Shown here piece after piece: positions 33,364-42,572 of a stretch of DNA of 64,000 nt. Position 1 is the first letter of the stretch. Each line of letters begins with the position of its first letter. A model generated the notes under the pieces. The model saw only the letters and a program-made list of their open reading frames with translations, was not told where the DNA came from and did no database searches. Origin of the DNA: a virus; IMG/VR virus record IMGVR_UViG_3300028581_000020, positions 40,528-104,527 of that record. One strand, written 5' to 3'. Made by a program: the position numbers and the translations under genes.

Positions 33364-35683
33364 TGGTCACACCGCGGGCAAAGATGCCTTCGACTTCCAG
33401 GGGGAGAGGAAGGTCCTGGGCCACGATGAGGTTCAAGCGCTCGCTCCACCCCGACTGGAAGCCAAGGTGGCGATCGCCCGTGAACAGCGGAATCTCGGCA
33501 TTGTTTACGAGATCCGGCGTGCGGAATTCGATCGTCTCGAGCTCCGAGTCGTTGCTCCCAAACTTAGCGCCCACCGTGCGGTTGAAGCGGATCACGATGT
33601 CGTCGATTGATTTGTTCGCTCCCTGCGCGGATCCAATCACAGATCCCAGGTTGATGTTGCTCGTCTTAAGAAGGCTCCGGTACTTGAGCCCCGCGATCAG
33701 CTCGGTTGCGTTGATGTCGAGCGTGATTTGTCCCGAGCCGTCTACCACTTTCTCACCATGGTAGATCCCGTCAGCAAGGCACGAAACCGTCTGCCCGATC
33801 AAATGCGAGAAGCCGGTGAAGACTTTCCCGGGGCTTCCGAGTGTCACGATTTTGGCGGAATCCGAGAAGATCGGTTTGTCGAGGTAGCTGGTAGAGTTGT
33901 TGTAAAGGTCTTCGAGCTCAAACTCTTTGTTGATCCGCTCGAGGTACGTGATGTCGGCACCGTTGATCGTGCGCCGGACAGCCAACCAAATGTCGTCGTG
34001 CGTGCCTTCCGCATTCGGCGCCACGCAGAAGGACAGAATCTTAGGCGGCGTTGCCTTGCTCGACTCGGTGAGCACCCCGCCCAGCTCATGCCAGTGGAAG
34101 GCGGCATAGCCCTGATCGCGGTCACGCGTGCACGCGTAGAATCCGCCGTTGCGATCAAGTACCCAGAGCATCCCGTTGAAGTGCTCTTGGTTAGAAATCT
34201 GCACGATCTCGGGGTTCACGTACGTGACGCGCTTTGCGAGCATCTTTTTCGGCATGTGCTCGGCATACGTCGAAATGTCCGCCGCCTTGTAGGAATCTTC
34301 CTGGAAGTTGAAAACAAATTCCCGGAGACGGCGCTTGTTGCGCGGGATGAATACAAGAGAGTTCCCTTGACGCGCAGGCATAATGAGTGCCCCGCCGTGG
34401 GCCGTCTCTGCCTGGAAGCCCACGTTCAGGGGGCCCAGCGTTTGCGAACTGTCAGGGTTATTTGAGATGAATTCGCGCCCAGTCGAACCAAGCTGCAGCG
34501 TCTTACCAGCGGACATCCACACGATCTGCGAGAGTTCGTTGGAAGTGAGGTTCACATCATACGGGTCATCGTTCGCGACGGTATTGGGGCTGTCGTCCAC
34601 ATACTTTGCTTGGCGCATGTCGCCCAGGTTTCCGATGCGGGAGGCCCACAAACCGTTCGGGCGAAAATAGTGGCTTCCGTAATAGAGGCGGTTCTCGTAA
34701 AACGAAATCACGCCGGGATTGCCGCGGCTGTTGGCCTTCACCGTCGAGTTAGAGACGCCCTCTTTCAGTCGCCAGTCAGAAAAACACCAGCGAACAGTGG
34801 CGCTCGTATCTCCCAGGGTCTTGAGCACCGTCGCGTTCACGCTGCTTGCAAGCCCGTTCGATGGCGATACCAGCGAGGTGATGAGCACAACACCCGTCGT
34901 AGAATTCGATGCGTTCGTGATCCGCATGGCGTGCCCCACCATGGATTCATTGTAGATCGTGATCGGAAACCCACCCGAGACCGTGGTGGCGGGGATCGTG
35001 ATGTTGCCAGTGGTGGCCGAAGGCGTAACCTGGAATAGTCCGTTCGACGGGTTCTCAGGCAAAAACGGCCAGGACTTGGCTGCAACTGCGCTCGAGAAAC
35101 CAGTAATCGAAGTGTTAGTTTGTCCCAGGGCGGAATACGCCCAGAACATAAACAGGCCTAGGTCCGTTGTCCCGTCGTATTGGATTGCAAACGGCGGATG
35201 ATCCTTCTGCACGAAGAACATCGCGCGCCCAAACTGTGTGTACTGAATTTCGCGAAGCTGCTGCGCAGTCGAGAATCCTAGGAACTGTGCGGCACCTGAA
35301 AGAAGCGAAAATGGAACCGAAGTCGTCACCGCAAGCTGCGTGACCGTTCCATCAGAGTTCAGTCGGTAAGCGTCGATCCCCTTGGCGCCGGCAACCGCCG
35401 CCACTGTGCGCGTCGTAAACGCGAGTACGATCGTAACCCCATCCTGCACAAACGGGATCAGCCGAACATTCGTCTCATCCTTGATGAATGAACCGACCGA
35501 GCTACCGTGCCCGCCTACGTACTGTGCGCCAGGGCGGCGCATAGCACCGCCTTGCGGGAGCACGAGCATGTTTGTGAGCTCTTCGCATGAGTTTTTGTAG
35601 GTCTCGAGATCAACGCGCGCCTGCGCACGAGGAGAGACTTCGCCCGCCAGGAAGTGGGCGATCTGCTCGCGGAATCGTGCCAT
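33356..35683 (-). CDS. tail tubular protein B / nozzle, 775 aa (phage B)
   Basis: The N-terminus (FLAGEVSPRAQARVDLETYKNSCEELTNMLVLPQGGAMRRPGAQYVG) is a textbook match to podovirus tail tubular B/nozzle proteins, with the hallmark GE-SP, R-DL--Y and LPQGG--RRPG. Later parts are beta-rich, with blade-like repeats containing NRLYYGSHYFRPNGLWASRIG and ERINKEF. The nozzle closes the distal end of the tail. The length is normal for the family, in contrast with the 1659-residue A version. It lies 1 bp after the tail tubular A gene. Confidence 0.85.
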   Translation of the reverse strand: MARFREQIAHFLAGEVSPRAQARVDLETYKNSCEELTNMLVLPQGGAMRRPGAQYVGGHGSSVGSFIKDETNVRLIPFVQDGVTIVLAFTTRTVAAVAGAKGIDAYRLNSDGTVTQLAVTTSVPFSLLSGAAQFLGFSTAQQLREIQYTQFGRAMFFVQKDHPPFAIQYDGTTDLGLFMFWAYSALGQTNTSITGFSSAVAAKSWPFLPENPSNGLFQVTPSATTGNITIPATTVSGGFPITIYNESMVGHAMRITNASNSTTGVVLITSLVSPSNGLASSVNATVLKTLGDTSATVRWCFSDWRLKEGVSNSTVKANSRGNPGVISFYENRLYYGSHYFRPNGLWASRIGNLGDMRQAKYVDDSPNTVANDDPYDVNLTSNELSQIVWMSAGKTLQLGSTGREFISNNPDSSQTLGPLNVGFQAETAHGGALIMPARQGNSLVFIPRNKRRLREFVFNFQEDSYKAADISTYAEHMPKKMLAKRVTYVNPEIVQISNQEHFNGMLWVLDRNGGFYACTRDRDQGYAAFHWHELGGVLTESSKATPPKILSFCVAPNAEGTHDDIWLAVRRTINGADITYLERINKEFELEDLYNNSTSYLDKPIFSDSAKIVTLGSPGKVFTGFSHLIGQTVSCLADGIYHGEKVVDGSGQITLDINATELIAGLKYRSLLKTSNINLGSVIGSAQGANKSIDDIVIRFNRTVGAKFGSNDSELETIEFRTPDLVNNAEIPLFTGDRHLGFQSGWSERLNLIVAQDLPLPLEVEGIFARGVTND

Positions 35684-36253
35684 CTAGTACCTCGAATCAA
35701 GCCAGGAAGATGCTTCCGGCGCTTGCTGGGAACCACGTTGCTGGGCGGAGTACGACCGTGCCTCGCGCATTTTCTCTTTCCAGAGGGTCTGCATGTTAGC
35801 AGCGAGAGTAGCGTTCTGCGTAATCGTATACGCCATCTCAGCCGCCATCTTGTACGCAAGTACCTCTTGGAAGGCCGGCTGGTAGCTGCTCGTGTCTGTG
35901 TTACGCCAGGCGTAGCGAACGGCAATCACATCGGTGTAGTTCGTAAGCAGCTGACCGCTTTCGATGATCCAGTCCACCTCGTTAGGGATGTTGGAGTCAA
36001 AAACTCCAAGGCAATCCCCCGGGAGCTGATATGCACGCGTGTATTGAAAAGCCGGTACAAGGCCCGCAATTTGCGCGACTTGCGCGCGGCGGGTCGCAAA
36101 ATTCCACGGCTGAGAGGCGAGCAGCGCGTCCCTGGAAATGAAGTACGTGTCCTTGCAAGTGCGCCCCTCGAGAGAATCATCCGAGAGCGACGTTATCCGC
36201 CGCGCTCGGAGCTTCGCTAAGGCCGCGTTACAAATCTCGACTTCAGTTGCCAT
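35684..36253 (-). CDS. tail tubular protein A (gp11-like adaptor), 189 aa (phage B)
   Basis: The preferred start is ATG 36253, with GGAGGG about 12 nt upstream; a GTG six codons earlier is the alternative. The opening ATEVEICNAALAKLRARRITSLSDDS, then NFATRRAQV and LPGDCLGVFD, and a C-terminal helix with LAYKMAAEMAYTITQN, are characteristic of the T7 gp11-type gatekeeper ring that binds the portal. It is followed directly by the nozzle gene, as expected. Confidence 0.85.
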   Translation of the reverse strand: MATEVEICNAALAKLRARRITSLSDDSLEGRTCKDTYFISRDALLASQPWNFATRRAQVAQIAGLVPAFQYTRAYQLPGDCLGVFDSNIPNEVDWIIESGQLLTNYTDVIAVRYAWRNTDTSSYQPAFQEVLAYKMAAEMAYTITQNATLAANMQTLWKEKMREARSYSAQQRGSQQAPEASSWLDSRY

Positions 36254-36306
36254 TCGGCTGCTCCCTCCCACCCCTGGGTGGCTATGATATAGCCCAGAAC
36301 GGAAAC

Positions 36307-36762
36307 TTAGTCTTGGACGATGTAGAAAGCGCCCTTGATGAGCACGTTGCCCACGTCGGTTGCTTCCGTCCAGGCCAGCACAACGTCCACTTCAGAAGCG
36401 AAACGCTTCAAGTGTCCGGCATGCCCTGCGGCAGGCTTAGCCAAAACCGCAGCGCCACCAGCGTCGTAGCCCGATCCAAAGGCATCGTCATCTGCGGCAA
36501 CAACCGCATCCGCCGAAACAAGGTTGCCAATCTTACAGATACCCGTGGTGCCCGTGGAAGGGATTTGAATATCCCAACCAACAACACGCGAGCCTGCAGG
36601 GAGGCGGAGAAGGGTCAGGGTATCCGCGATAGCTTGGACCGCGGCGCCCGTGACTTCAAAGTAGAATGCACGCACGCGACCACGTACGTTGCCGATCTCT
36701 TGCTTGTCGAGACCGACACCAGACGATTGGGCCGTGAACAGAGAGGTATTGACGTTCGCCAT
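36307..36762 (-). CDS. capsid-associated / decoration-like protein, 151 aa (phage B)
   Basis: This is a compact beta-rich protein with RVRAFYFEVTGAA, ADTLTLLRLPAGSRVVGWDIQIPSTG and DVVLAWTEATDVGNVLIKG strands and no long helix. The T-TL-RLP-G-RV-GW pattern is frequent in small phage proteins encoded right after the major capsid gene, thought to decorate or stabilise the head. It lies between two hairpin-flanked units, 45 bp before the tail tubular A gene. A role on the capsid is inferred from position. Confidence 0.65.
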   Translation of the reverse strand: MANVNTSLFTAQSSGVGLDKQEIGNVRGRVRAFYFEVTGAAVQAIADTLTLLRLPAGSRVVGWDIQIPSTGTTGICKIGNLVSADAVVAADDDAFGSGYDAGGAAVLAKPAAGHAGHLKRFASEVDVVLAWTEATDVGNVLIKGAFYIVQD

Positions 36763-36796
36763 GAAAGTGGCTCCTTATGCTTAAAATCAAAGGGCC

Positions 36797-36815
36797 CCGG
36801 GGGACCACCCCCCGG
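36797..36815 (-). terminator. hairpin terminator downstream of the major capsid gene
   Basis: On the leftward strand CCGGGGG and CCCCCGG pair around a 5-base loop, followed by GGCCC, TTTG and a TTTT run. It sits in the 74-bp gap after the capsid stop, so it can end or attenuate capsid transcripts before the rest of the tail genes. Confidence 0.6.
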
Positions 36816-36836
36816 AGCGTTACTGCAGGGCAAAAC

Positions 36837-37778
36837 TTAGGCTTCGGTGCAGAGGATACCGACGACTTTAGTCTCTTCCAGGCGAACAGCGCCACAAGTC
36901 ATGCTCGCGTACACTTGCTTGGAGTAGGACTTGTCGGCGCGCTCGTCGATCCGGCCTTTGATCTCGGAACCGCTCGCAAGAACGATACCGCTTTCGGCCC
37001 AAGCAAAACACCGGCGGGTGTTGTTGCCGTTACCCGTCGAGAGCGTGACCGCGCCCGTGGTGGTGTTGATCGAGGCAAGGAAGCCGCCAGCGCCGGCCGT
37101 ACGCAAGAGTTGCGTGCGGTGGAACTTGAAGCCCATGAACGTGTCCACTTCGCCGTGCACAAGCGCCTTGATGGCGTTGTAATCGGCAGAGGTGACTTGG
37201 TTCTCGCCCAGGAGACCGTCGATCTGCTTCTGCGAAACCGCAATGTGCAGCATCTCGTTCTCGTCCACGTCGGCCTGCCCGAAGAGCGACTTGACCTTGA
37301 TCAAGGTCGCGACGTTCAGGTTCGACACGGCCGTCGAAGCCACGGCACCGACGTACTGTGCTGCCAGTTGAGCTTGAGTGCTGTCGCCTTCTTTACCAGT
37401 GATGGCCGAGCCAAGAGCTGCGTCGATGATCTCAAGATCCATCGCGCGGCCAAGAGCCCAGGCTGCCGACATCGCGTAGGGGCTGGTAGGATCGATGAGA
37501 GCGCGGATGCGATCTTCCTTGTCGATCAAGTCGGCCCATTCGTAGTCGTTCATCTTCACGCCACGACGGCTGTGATCCGAGTTCACCAAGGGGGTGTCGG
37601 AATGACGGCCGACTTTCTTGATGGCGCTCGTGGGTCCGAGGCGGTCGTAGAAATCGACTTCGGCGTTCTGGACTTCGTTGCGCACGAAGGGACGCAGACG
37701 CGAGCCCTTTTGTTGCGCGAGGTGGAAAATGTTGTCAGAGAAGCCCTTTACAAAGGCTTGCGGGTACAGATTCGACAT
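36837..37778 (-). CDS. major capsid protein, 313 aa (phage B)
   Basis: The protein starts SNLYPQAFVKGFSDNIFHLAQQKGSRLRPFVRNE. It continues with YDRLGPTSAIKKVGRHSDTPLVNSDHSRRGVKMNDYEWADLIDKED, which is characteristic of the T7/BPP-1-type HK97-fold capsid proteins of podoviruses with a DTP--NSDH-RR-V motif. Helix and beta regions in the second half contain the peripheral domain. A strong AAAGGAG ribosome binding site precedes the ATG. The gene is bounded on both sides by hairpin terminators, as expected for a very highly expressed gene. The scaffold gene is directly upstream. Confidence 0.85.
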   Translation of the reverse strand: MSNLYPQAFVKGFSDNIFHLAQQKGSRLRPFVRNEVQNAEVDFYDRLGPTSAIKKVGRHSDTPLVNSDHSRRGVKMNDYEWADLIDKEDRIRALIDPTSPYAMSAAWALGRAMDLEIIDAALGSAITGKEGDSTQAQLAAQYVGAVASTAVSNLNVATLIKVKSLFGQADVDENEMLHIAVSQKQIDGLLGENQVTSADYNAIKALVHGEVDTFMGFKFHRTQLLRTAGAGGFLASINTTTGAVTLSTGNGNNTRRCFAWAESGIVLASGSEIKGRIDERADKSYSKQVYASMTCGAVRLEETKVVGILCTEA

Positions 37779-37957
37779 GTGGAATGTCTCCTTTGGTTTC
37801 GAGTTGTGGGTTCAGATTACCGAGCGATATCGGAACTGCCCTCGAAACCGAGGATTCCTTCGCATCGTGCCTGCTTTCAGGCGCGCTACAAACGTGGCTG
37901 CTACTTAGAGTGGACCCGAAAAGGGTTGCCCACAAACAGCCGGGAATCCGAGGATGC

Positions 37958-38006
37958 TAAAATAACACTCCCCCCGGGACATCTACTAGAATGCCACGGG
38001 GGGAGT
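37958..38006 (-). terminator. hairpin terminator between scaffold and major capsid genes
   Basis: CGGGGGGAGT at 37997-38006 pairs perfectly with ACTCCCCCCG at 37967-37976 (10 bp, 20-base loop), and the leftward transcript then reads GTTATTTT. The remaining about 180 bp up to the capsid ATG (37779-37957) contain no gene; a capsid promoter may lie there but I see no clear consensus. Confidence 0.65.
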
Positions 38007-38028
38007 TAAATGCAAGTACCGGGGCTAA

Positions 38029-38898
38029 CTATTTTTGCTCGGCAGGGTAGCGCTGCTCCCAAAGCTTCGACATCTCGGCCACCGCTGCCTGGTGGTTCGG
38101 ATGATCCTTCAGGTAGTAGGGGTGCTGGCGATCGCTCTTGATTGACTCAATGCGTTCCTTGGCCTGCTCAGGAGTCATCCCACCACCCTCGCGCGACGTG
38201 CCACCAGGGAGCTTGTCCTCTCTAAGCTCAGCCCCGATTTTGGCGAACACTTTGATGAGCCGCGAATCATTGTTCAGCCCCGACTCTTTCAGGTGCTTTA
38301 TCAGCTCGTCGCCGCCGAAGTCGCGGATCGCGAGTTCCGCAATCTTGATCTGCTGCTCAAACCCGTTGCCCCACTCTTTTTTGAGCTCGGCAATTTCTGC
38401 CGTCTGCTTTTCGGTGTGCTTTGCTTTCAGGGACTCGGCCGCACCTTTGGCAGTGAGGCCATACCAGTTGAGGAGCTTTTCGGCTTGCTTCGGGAGGATG
38501 CCCGCCTTGTGTGCCTGTTCCTTGAAGGAATCGAGAAACGAGTCCTCGAGCCCCGCTTCCTTGTCGAGCTTCACCTGGTAGTCCTTCAACTCTTTCGGAC
38601 GCCCCAGCTTGTCGAAGATGTTTTGCCAGTCTTCCTCGGTTGCGTGCTGATCGGGAACCGGGATCTTGTCTTTTCCGATGAGCTTCTGCGCGTTGATGAA
38701 CGCCTTCGTCAAATTCGGAATGTCCTTGATGCTCGCAAGCGAGGGGTCAGCGCGGAATTCTTCCGGGAGCCCTTCCTTCCAATTTTCCGGGAACGAGACG
38801 CTACTTGCAGGGGGAGGCGGAGCTCCGGCTCCCGACTTGTCACCACCACCACTGGCAGGGGCCCCGCCCGCAGTCCCCATGAATCCTTCATTCGCCAT
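38029..38898 (-). CDS. scaffolding protein, 289 aa (phage B)
   Basis: The N-terminus is Gly/Pro/Ser-rich and probably disordered. The middle contains FPENWKEGLPEEFRADPSLASIKDIPNLTKAFINAQKLIG, a very common motif of podovirus capsid scaffolds. The C-terminal half is highly charged coil with EGGGMTPEQAKERIESIKSD and a helix-turn end (HPNHQAAVAEMSKLWEQRYP) that in this family binds the inner capsid surface. It is encoded just upstream of the major capsid gene and overlaps the Bbp19-like gene by 11 bp. It is expected to leave the capsid on maturation. Confidence 0.85.
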   Translation of the reverse strand: MANEGFMGTAGGAPASGGGDKSGAGAPPPPASSVSFPENWKEGLPEEFRADPSLASIKDIPNLTKAFINAQKLIGKDKIPVPDQHATEEDWQNIFDKLGRPKELKDYQVKLDKEAGLEDSFLDSFKEQAHKAGILPKQAEKLLNWYGLTAKGAAESLKAKHTEKQTAEIAELKKEWGNGFEQQIKIAELAIRDFGGDELIKHLKESGLNNDSRLIKVFAKIGAELREDKLPGGTSREGGGMTPEQAKERIESIKSDRQHPYYLKDHPNHQAAVAEMSKLWEQRYPAEQK

Positions 38899-39154
38899 TT
38901 TCGCTATCCTCCACGATTTTACGCAACCGCTCCGGGTTCACGTTTATAAGCTTCAGGATGCGGAGCACGACATTGCGCTCCCCCTCCCAAAAAATATGAC
39001 GGTTGGGAGCTGCCGGATCAAACGTGCACGACAGGACGTGATGCTGTTTGATTAAATCACGCAGCACGCGCTCCCCTGCCTGAGACGAAAAGATTTGCTT
39101 GTAGTCCTTCACACGCGCGAGCGCGGAATTCTCGACTTCTTTATTGTCAGCCAC
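38888..39154 (-). CDS. Bbp19-like small structural protein, 88 aa (phage B)
   Basis: The core KQIFSSQAGERVLRDLIKQHHVLSCTFDPAAPNRHIFWEGERNVVLRIL contains F-S-AG--VL-DL, TFDP and EG-R-V-LRI. These residues define the small Bbp19-type family of BPP-1-like phages, found between portal and scaffold genes. It is short, soluble and helical. The position here is canonical: 9 bp after the portal stop and overlapping the scaffold start. Function is thought to be in head assembly. Confidence 0.75.
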   Translation of the reverse strand: MADNKEVENSALARVKDYKQIFSSQAGERVLRDLIKQHHVLSCTFDPAAPNRHIFWEGERNVVLRILKLINVNPERLRKIVEDSENGE

Positions 39155-39163
39155 GGGACTCCT

Positions 39164-40783
39164 TTACGCTTGTTTGGAAAGCTGCTCAAGTCCGATCGCG
39201 GTCGGCCCCAGTTTGGCGGCGCCATCGATCTGCTTTGCTTGCTGCTCCTGCGCCACGGCCTGCGCCTGCGCGTCGGCCCGTGCTTTCCGCTTCTGCTCAA
39301 CCTCATCCGCATCCCGGATGATCTCTTGCGGGAAGTTGAACACGCGAGCAGCAAACTTCAAAGCGGCATCGCCATTCAAGTTGTCGAGCACGCTCTGATC
39401 TGCCTGCACGAACGGCGCGATGAAATCCATCGTCTTCGAGATCGATTGCGCTTCCGCCACACGCTGCGCTTGCGCAATCATGGACGTGTACGCAACATCG
39501 ATCTGCCGGCCACGGAGAACTTCGGGGGCCTCGTCAATCATTCCCTTGCGCTGCATGATCTCAAACACGCGATCAATCAAGGGACGTAAGAATTCCGATT
39601 GCTGGCGACCGAGCATAGGGCCCAGCAAACGCATGCGCTCTTCAGTCCGCTGCATGACTTCCGTTGCCGTCATCTGCGGGCCAGTGTTGAGCTGCAACTG
39701 ATCGATATAGAACGTCTGCTTGATCCGCTCGCGGCGCTCGCGCATGACTTCAAACCCAAAATCCACGCGCGTGTCGTTGAACACGGGCTCGATCCGGTCT
39801 TGCGACCCTGCACGGTAGTAGCTCACGCCACCAGGGCGAGTTTTCAGCGGCATTACAAAGCCGTCGTCGGGCGCCTGCACCGGAGGATCGACGGCTTTCT
39901 GGGCGCCAATCAGCACCGTCTCAGTCATCTTGTTCAGGGTCTTCACATCCGGGAGTGCATTCATCCCGGGGCCGCGTCCGTAGACTTCGCCCGAGGCCTT
40001 CGTCCACCGCGGCACTACCAGGGGGAGTTCTCGGAACTGCCCCTCAGAGAGCTCCACTTCGTCCACTGACTTCAGAATGAACTGAGAGACGTAGCGGAAC
40101 TTGGCGGTGGAAACCTTGGCTGCATCCCGTGGATAGATCGCCTGGATCAATTCAAATTTGTCTTCCACGCCCTTTTCATAGGCGCGCTTCAGATTGCGCG
40201 AGAGCTCGAGAACTTTCTCTCCGAATTGCTGCACGATCTGGCGCGCAGTCCACTGGAACGAGCGGTAGATTTCATCAATCTGCCCCTTGTTGTTCTCAGC
40301 GATGTAGAGCTCTTTGATGTGGCGAGCGGCAAACCGCACGACTTGATCCTCGTCCTCTTCAATCGAGAAACCGGCGGTGCCAATGCAGGGGAGATCAAGA
40401 TAATACTGGTGCACTTCCGTCTGGAAGTTTGAGCCGTTGAAGACATTAAGCATCTTGCGCGAGCTGTTTTGCAGCCACTTGCGCACATCATCGAGATCAT
40501 CGATCTCGGGGTTGCCGGTTGTGAGCATGAACCACTGCCCAGAGGGGTTTGTCAGCATCCCATGCAGCGCTCCTGCCAGGAGCTCATTCGATTGCACTCC
40601 CGTCGAATCCAGGAGCACGAGATTGCGCTTCTGCCCCGGCGAGTACACGGTGTTGATATCGGAGCGGTTTGGGAGCATGTAGGTTGCGCACTCACGCCAG
40701 TGGGATTCCCACGTCGTGCGATCGGCCTTGAGCTGCTCGAAGCGTTTGCAAATCTTTTTTGCCGAGAGCTTATCTGCTGCCAC
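39164..40783 (-). CDS. portal (head-tail connector) protein, 539 aa (phage B)
   Basis: The opening with KRFEQLKADRTTWESHWRECATYMLPNR, then LLDSTGVQSNELLAGALHGMLTNPSGQWF, and later VVPRWTKASGEVYGRGPGMNALPDVKTLNKM, are hallmark motifs of the T7-like head-to-tail connector family. The C-terminal region has long helices (barrel). Twelve copies form the DNA channel and packaging motor seat. The gene is in canonical order after the terminase genes, and its start is one base from the stop of the 133-aa gene. Confidence 0.9.
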   Translation of the reverse strand: MAADKLSAKKICKRFEQLKADRTTWESHWRECATYMLPNRSDINTVYSPGQKRNLVLLDSTGVQSNELLAGALHGMLTNPSGQWFMLTTGNPEIDDLDDVRKWLQNSSRKMLNVFNGSNFQTEVHQYYLDLPCIGTAGFSIEEDEDQVVRFAARHIKELYIAENNKGQIDEIYRSFQWTARQIVQQFGEKVLELSRNLKRAYEKGVEDKFELIQAIYPRDAAKVSTAKFRYVSQFILKSVDEVELSEGQFRELPLVVPRWTKASGEVYGRGPGMNALPDVKTLNKMTETVLIGAQKAVDPPVQAPDDGFVMPLKTRPGGVSYYRAGSQDRIEPVFNDTRVDFGFEVMRERRERIKQTFYIDQLQLNTGPQMTATEVMQRTEERMRLLGPMLGRQQSEFLRPLIDRVFEIMQRKGMIDEAPEVLRGRQIDVAYTSMIAQAQRVAEAQSISKTMDFIAPFVQADQSVLDNLNGDAALKFAARVFNFPQEIIRDADEVEQKRKARADAQAQAVAQEQQAKQIDGAAKLGPTAIGLEQLSKQA

Positions 40784-41185
40784 TTATTTCCCCGAAATCT
40801 GGCGCGCTGCGAGCGACCCGAAATATTGCTGTGCCGGCGACGGCTTAGAGAGGCCCACGTTCGGAGATGTCATCAGCTTCGCCGACTCTTCCGTCTGTGC
40901 GCGAGCCGCAGCTGCCCGGGCACTTGCAGCGGTAGCCGTCTGTGTGTACCGATTGATGAGATCATTCTGTTTGTTGATGATGTCGGGCTGGGCCAGGAAC
41001 GATTGATCGTCTTTGCTTGTGGCTCCCAGGGCTTCGATCTCGGCGAGATACGCCTTGCGCTCTTCATCCGAGAGCTCCGCATTCTTATTGACGGCGTTGA
41101 TGATCGAATCCCGCCCGCGGAGAACTTCCTGGCTGTAAAGCATGCCCTGTGCCGTGCCGGCCTGGCCGCGATCATTGCTACCCAT
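40784..41185 (-). CDS. hypothetical protein between terminase and portal, 133 aa (phage B)
   Basis: This is a soluble, helix-rich protein with an acidic middle (NAELSDEERKAYLAEIEAL, about 34-52) and an Ala/Arg-rich helix (AASARAAAARAQTEES, about 84-100). No membrane segment or enzyme motif is visible. It is found between TerL and portal, where many podoviruses encode a small protein of unknown role. It starts 16 bp from the TerL stop and ends adjacent to the portal start. Confidence 0.6.
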   Translation of the reverse strand: MGSNDRGQAGTAQGMLYSQEVLRGRDSIINAVNKNAELSDEERKAYLAEIEALGATSKDDQSFLAQPDIINKQNDLINRYTQTATAASARAAAARAQTEESAKLMTSPNVGLSKPSPAQQYFGSLAARQISGK

Positions 41186-41201
41186 TGAAAGCCCTCCCCA
41201 T

Positions 41202-42533
41202 CTACCCTAGAATATCGTAGCTTGAGTCGGTATGATCCGGCAAGTGGTCGCGACGCGTCCTGACCGAATTGTCAATATTCCCCATGGCTACCAGGCGGAA
41301 ACCGTCCGCGCCGTGCGAGGCCCAGTTATGCAGGGGCTTCGTCGAAAAAATCTTGTTCTTTGCGTCCCACTTGCGCTCGTAGTTCTTGAGCGCATCGATC
41401 CCACGGGCGCACTTCTCCGCGTCAAACCACACCTTGGGTATCAGCAGGCGGGCTGCGTTGATCCCGTCTTCGACTGAGTGCCGGGGCAGGACCTTGGCTG
41501 TCACACCTAGATCCCGGAGCGACTGGATCCGGTTCTTTCCCGTCTGTAGCTCACGCGCCTCGGCATCGTGCGGAAGAATATGATCGCGGTACACGTAGCC
41601 ACCACGGCGCTGAGCACGCTTCTGAAGCTCGGCCACGTAGTGGGGGAGCGCCTGCCCAGAATCCTCCAGATAGTCGATCGCATGGAACTCCCTCCCCACT
41701 TGCTGAATGAACCAAATGACGAGCGAATCGCCGATCCCGAGGTCCCAGTAGGTATCGACGGGAACCGCGGGGTCATGTGGGACTTCGCAAATGCGGCCAG
41801 CTTTCTGTGCCGCTTCCATCTCTTTTCCGTAGTAGGCCCCGATAAGCGCTGCCGTAAACGAGCACTCAAACTCCTGCTCAAACTCCTCCGGCGACATAAT
41901 CGCCCGCGCGTCGTCCAGCTCCTTGGCTGGAACGATGCCCGTCTCAGAAGCTTTAAACACGCCCCAGTACCAGTCCTGATCAACACCAGATTTCGACTTC
42001 GCGACTTTTAAGATATCCCAGAAGTGGTTCTGCCCCTTGGGAGTACCGATGAAGATCGCCCAGCCCATCCGGTCCGAGAGCGCCGGGCGAATTACCTGCG
42101 ACCACACCAGGGGGTCCATTTCCGCGAATTCATCCAAAATAACCCCGTCAAAATACATCCCCCGGATCGATCCGGGGTTGTCGGCTCCCAGGAGTACAAT
42201 TCGGATCCGATCGCCCCCGTTGACGCCAGGGCGAGGAATATCCACTCGCAACTCAGCCTCATTTGCCGTCACCCCAGGGATATTCTTCGTGTACTCTTTG
42301 AGGTAATCCCACGCGACGCGCTTGGCTTGCCCGTAGTAGGGCGCAAAATATGCGTACTGCGGGTTCTTGCGCGGGCAACGGAGTGACTTGTCAACAACTT
42401 CGTTGATCGCAAGTACCGTTTTCCCGAAACGGCGATGGCAGACGAGCACATTGAAGCGCTTCAGGAGAGTATGAATCTTCTCCTGCAGTTTGCGCGGAAC
42501 GTACCCGGTTCCGACTTTCTTTTGCTGCATCAA
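41202..42533 (-). CDS. terL: terminase large subunit, 443 aa (phage B)
   Basis: ATPase part: Walker A-like CHRRFGKT at 32-39, Walker B VILDEFAE at 131-138, then the coupling motif FIGTPKGQNH at 161-170. Nuclease part: RNase H-like DTYWDLGIGDS (about 260-270, catalytic Asp264), with further acidic residues in the C-terminal third (DGINAARLL). It cuts concatemeric DNA and powers packaging through the portal. The start could be either of two adjacent ATG codons (42533 or 42530). The protein is slightly short but has all motifs. It is encoded after TerS and a small overlapping gene. Confidence 0.92.
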   Translation of the reverse strand: MMQQKKVGTGYVPRKLQEKIHTLLKRFNVLVCHRRFGKTVLAINEVVDKSLRCPRKNPQYAYFAPYYGQAKRVAWDYLKEYTKNIPGVTANEAELRVDIPRPGVNGGDRIRIVLLGADNPGSIRGMYFDGVILDEFAEMDPLVWSQVIRPALSDRMGWAIFIGTPKGQNHFWDILKVAKSKSGVDQDWYWGVFKASETGIVPAKELDDARAIMSPEEFEQEFECSFTAALIGAYYGKEMEAAQKAGRICEVPHDPAVPVDTYWDLGIGDSLVIWFIQQVGREFHAIDYLEDSGQALPHYVAELQKRAQRRGGYVYRDHILPHDAEARELQTGKNRIQSLRDLGVTAKVLPRHSVEDGINAARLLIPKVWFDAEKCARGIDALKNYERKWDAKNKIFSTKPLHNWASHGADGFRLVAMGNIDNSVRTRRDHLPDHTDSSYDILG

Positions 42534-42572
42534 TTCCCCCGGCCCCAGGATACCAGGGGGGAGGAAAAACCG

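Noticed and set aside
36777-38009. 410-codon open frame on the plus strand opposite the major capsid gene
   Set aside because: It is antisense to the well-supported capsid gene, Arg/Leu/Val-rich in a codon-shadow manner, without a ribosome site or recognisable motif. GC-rich coding DNA often leaves the complementary frame open.
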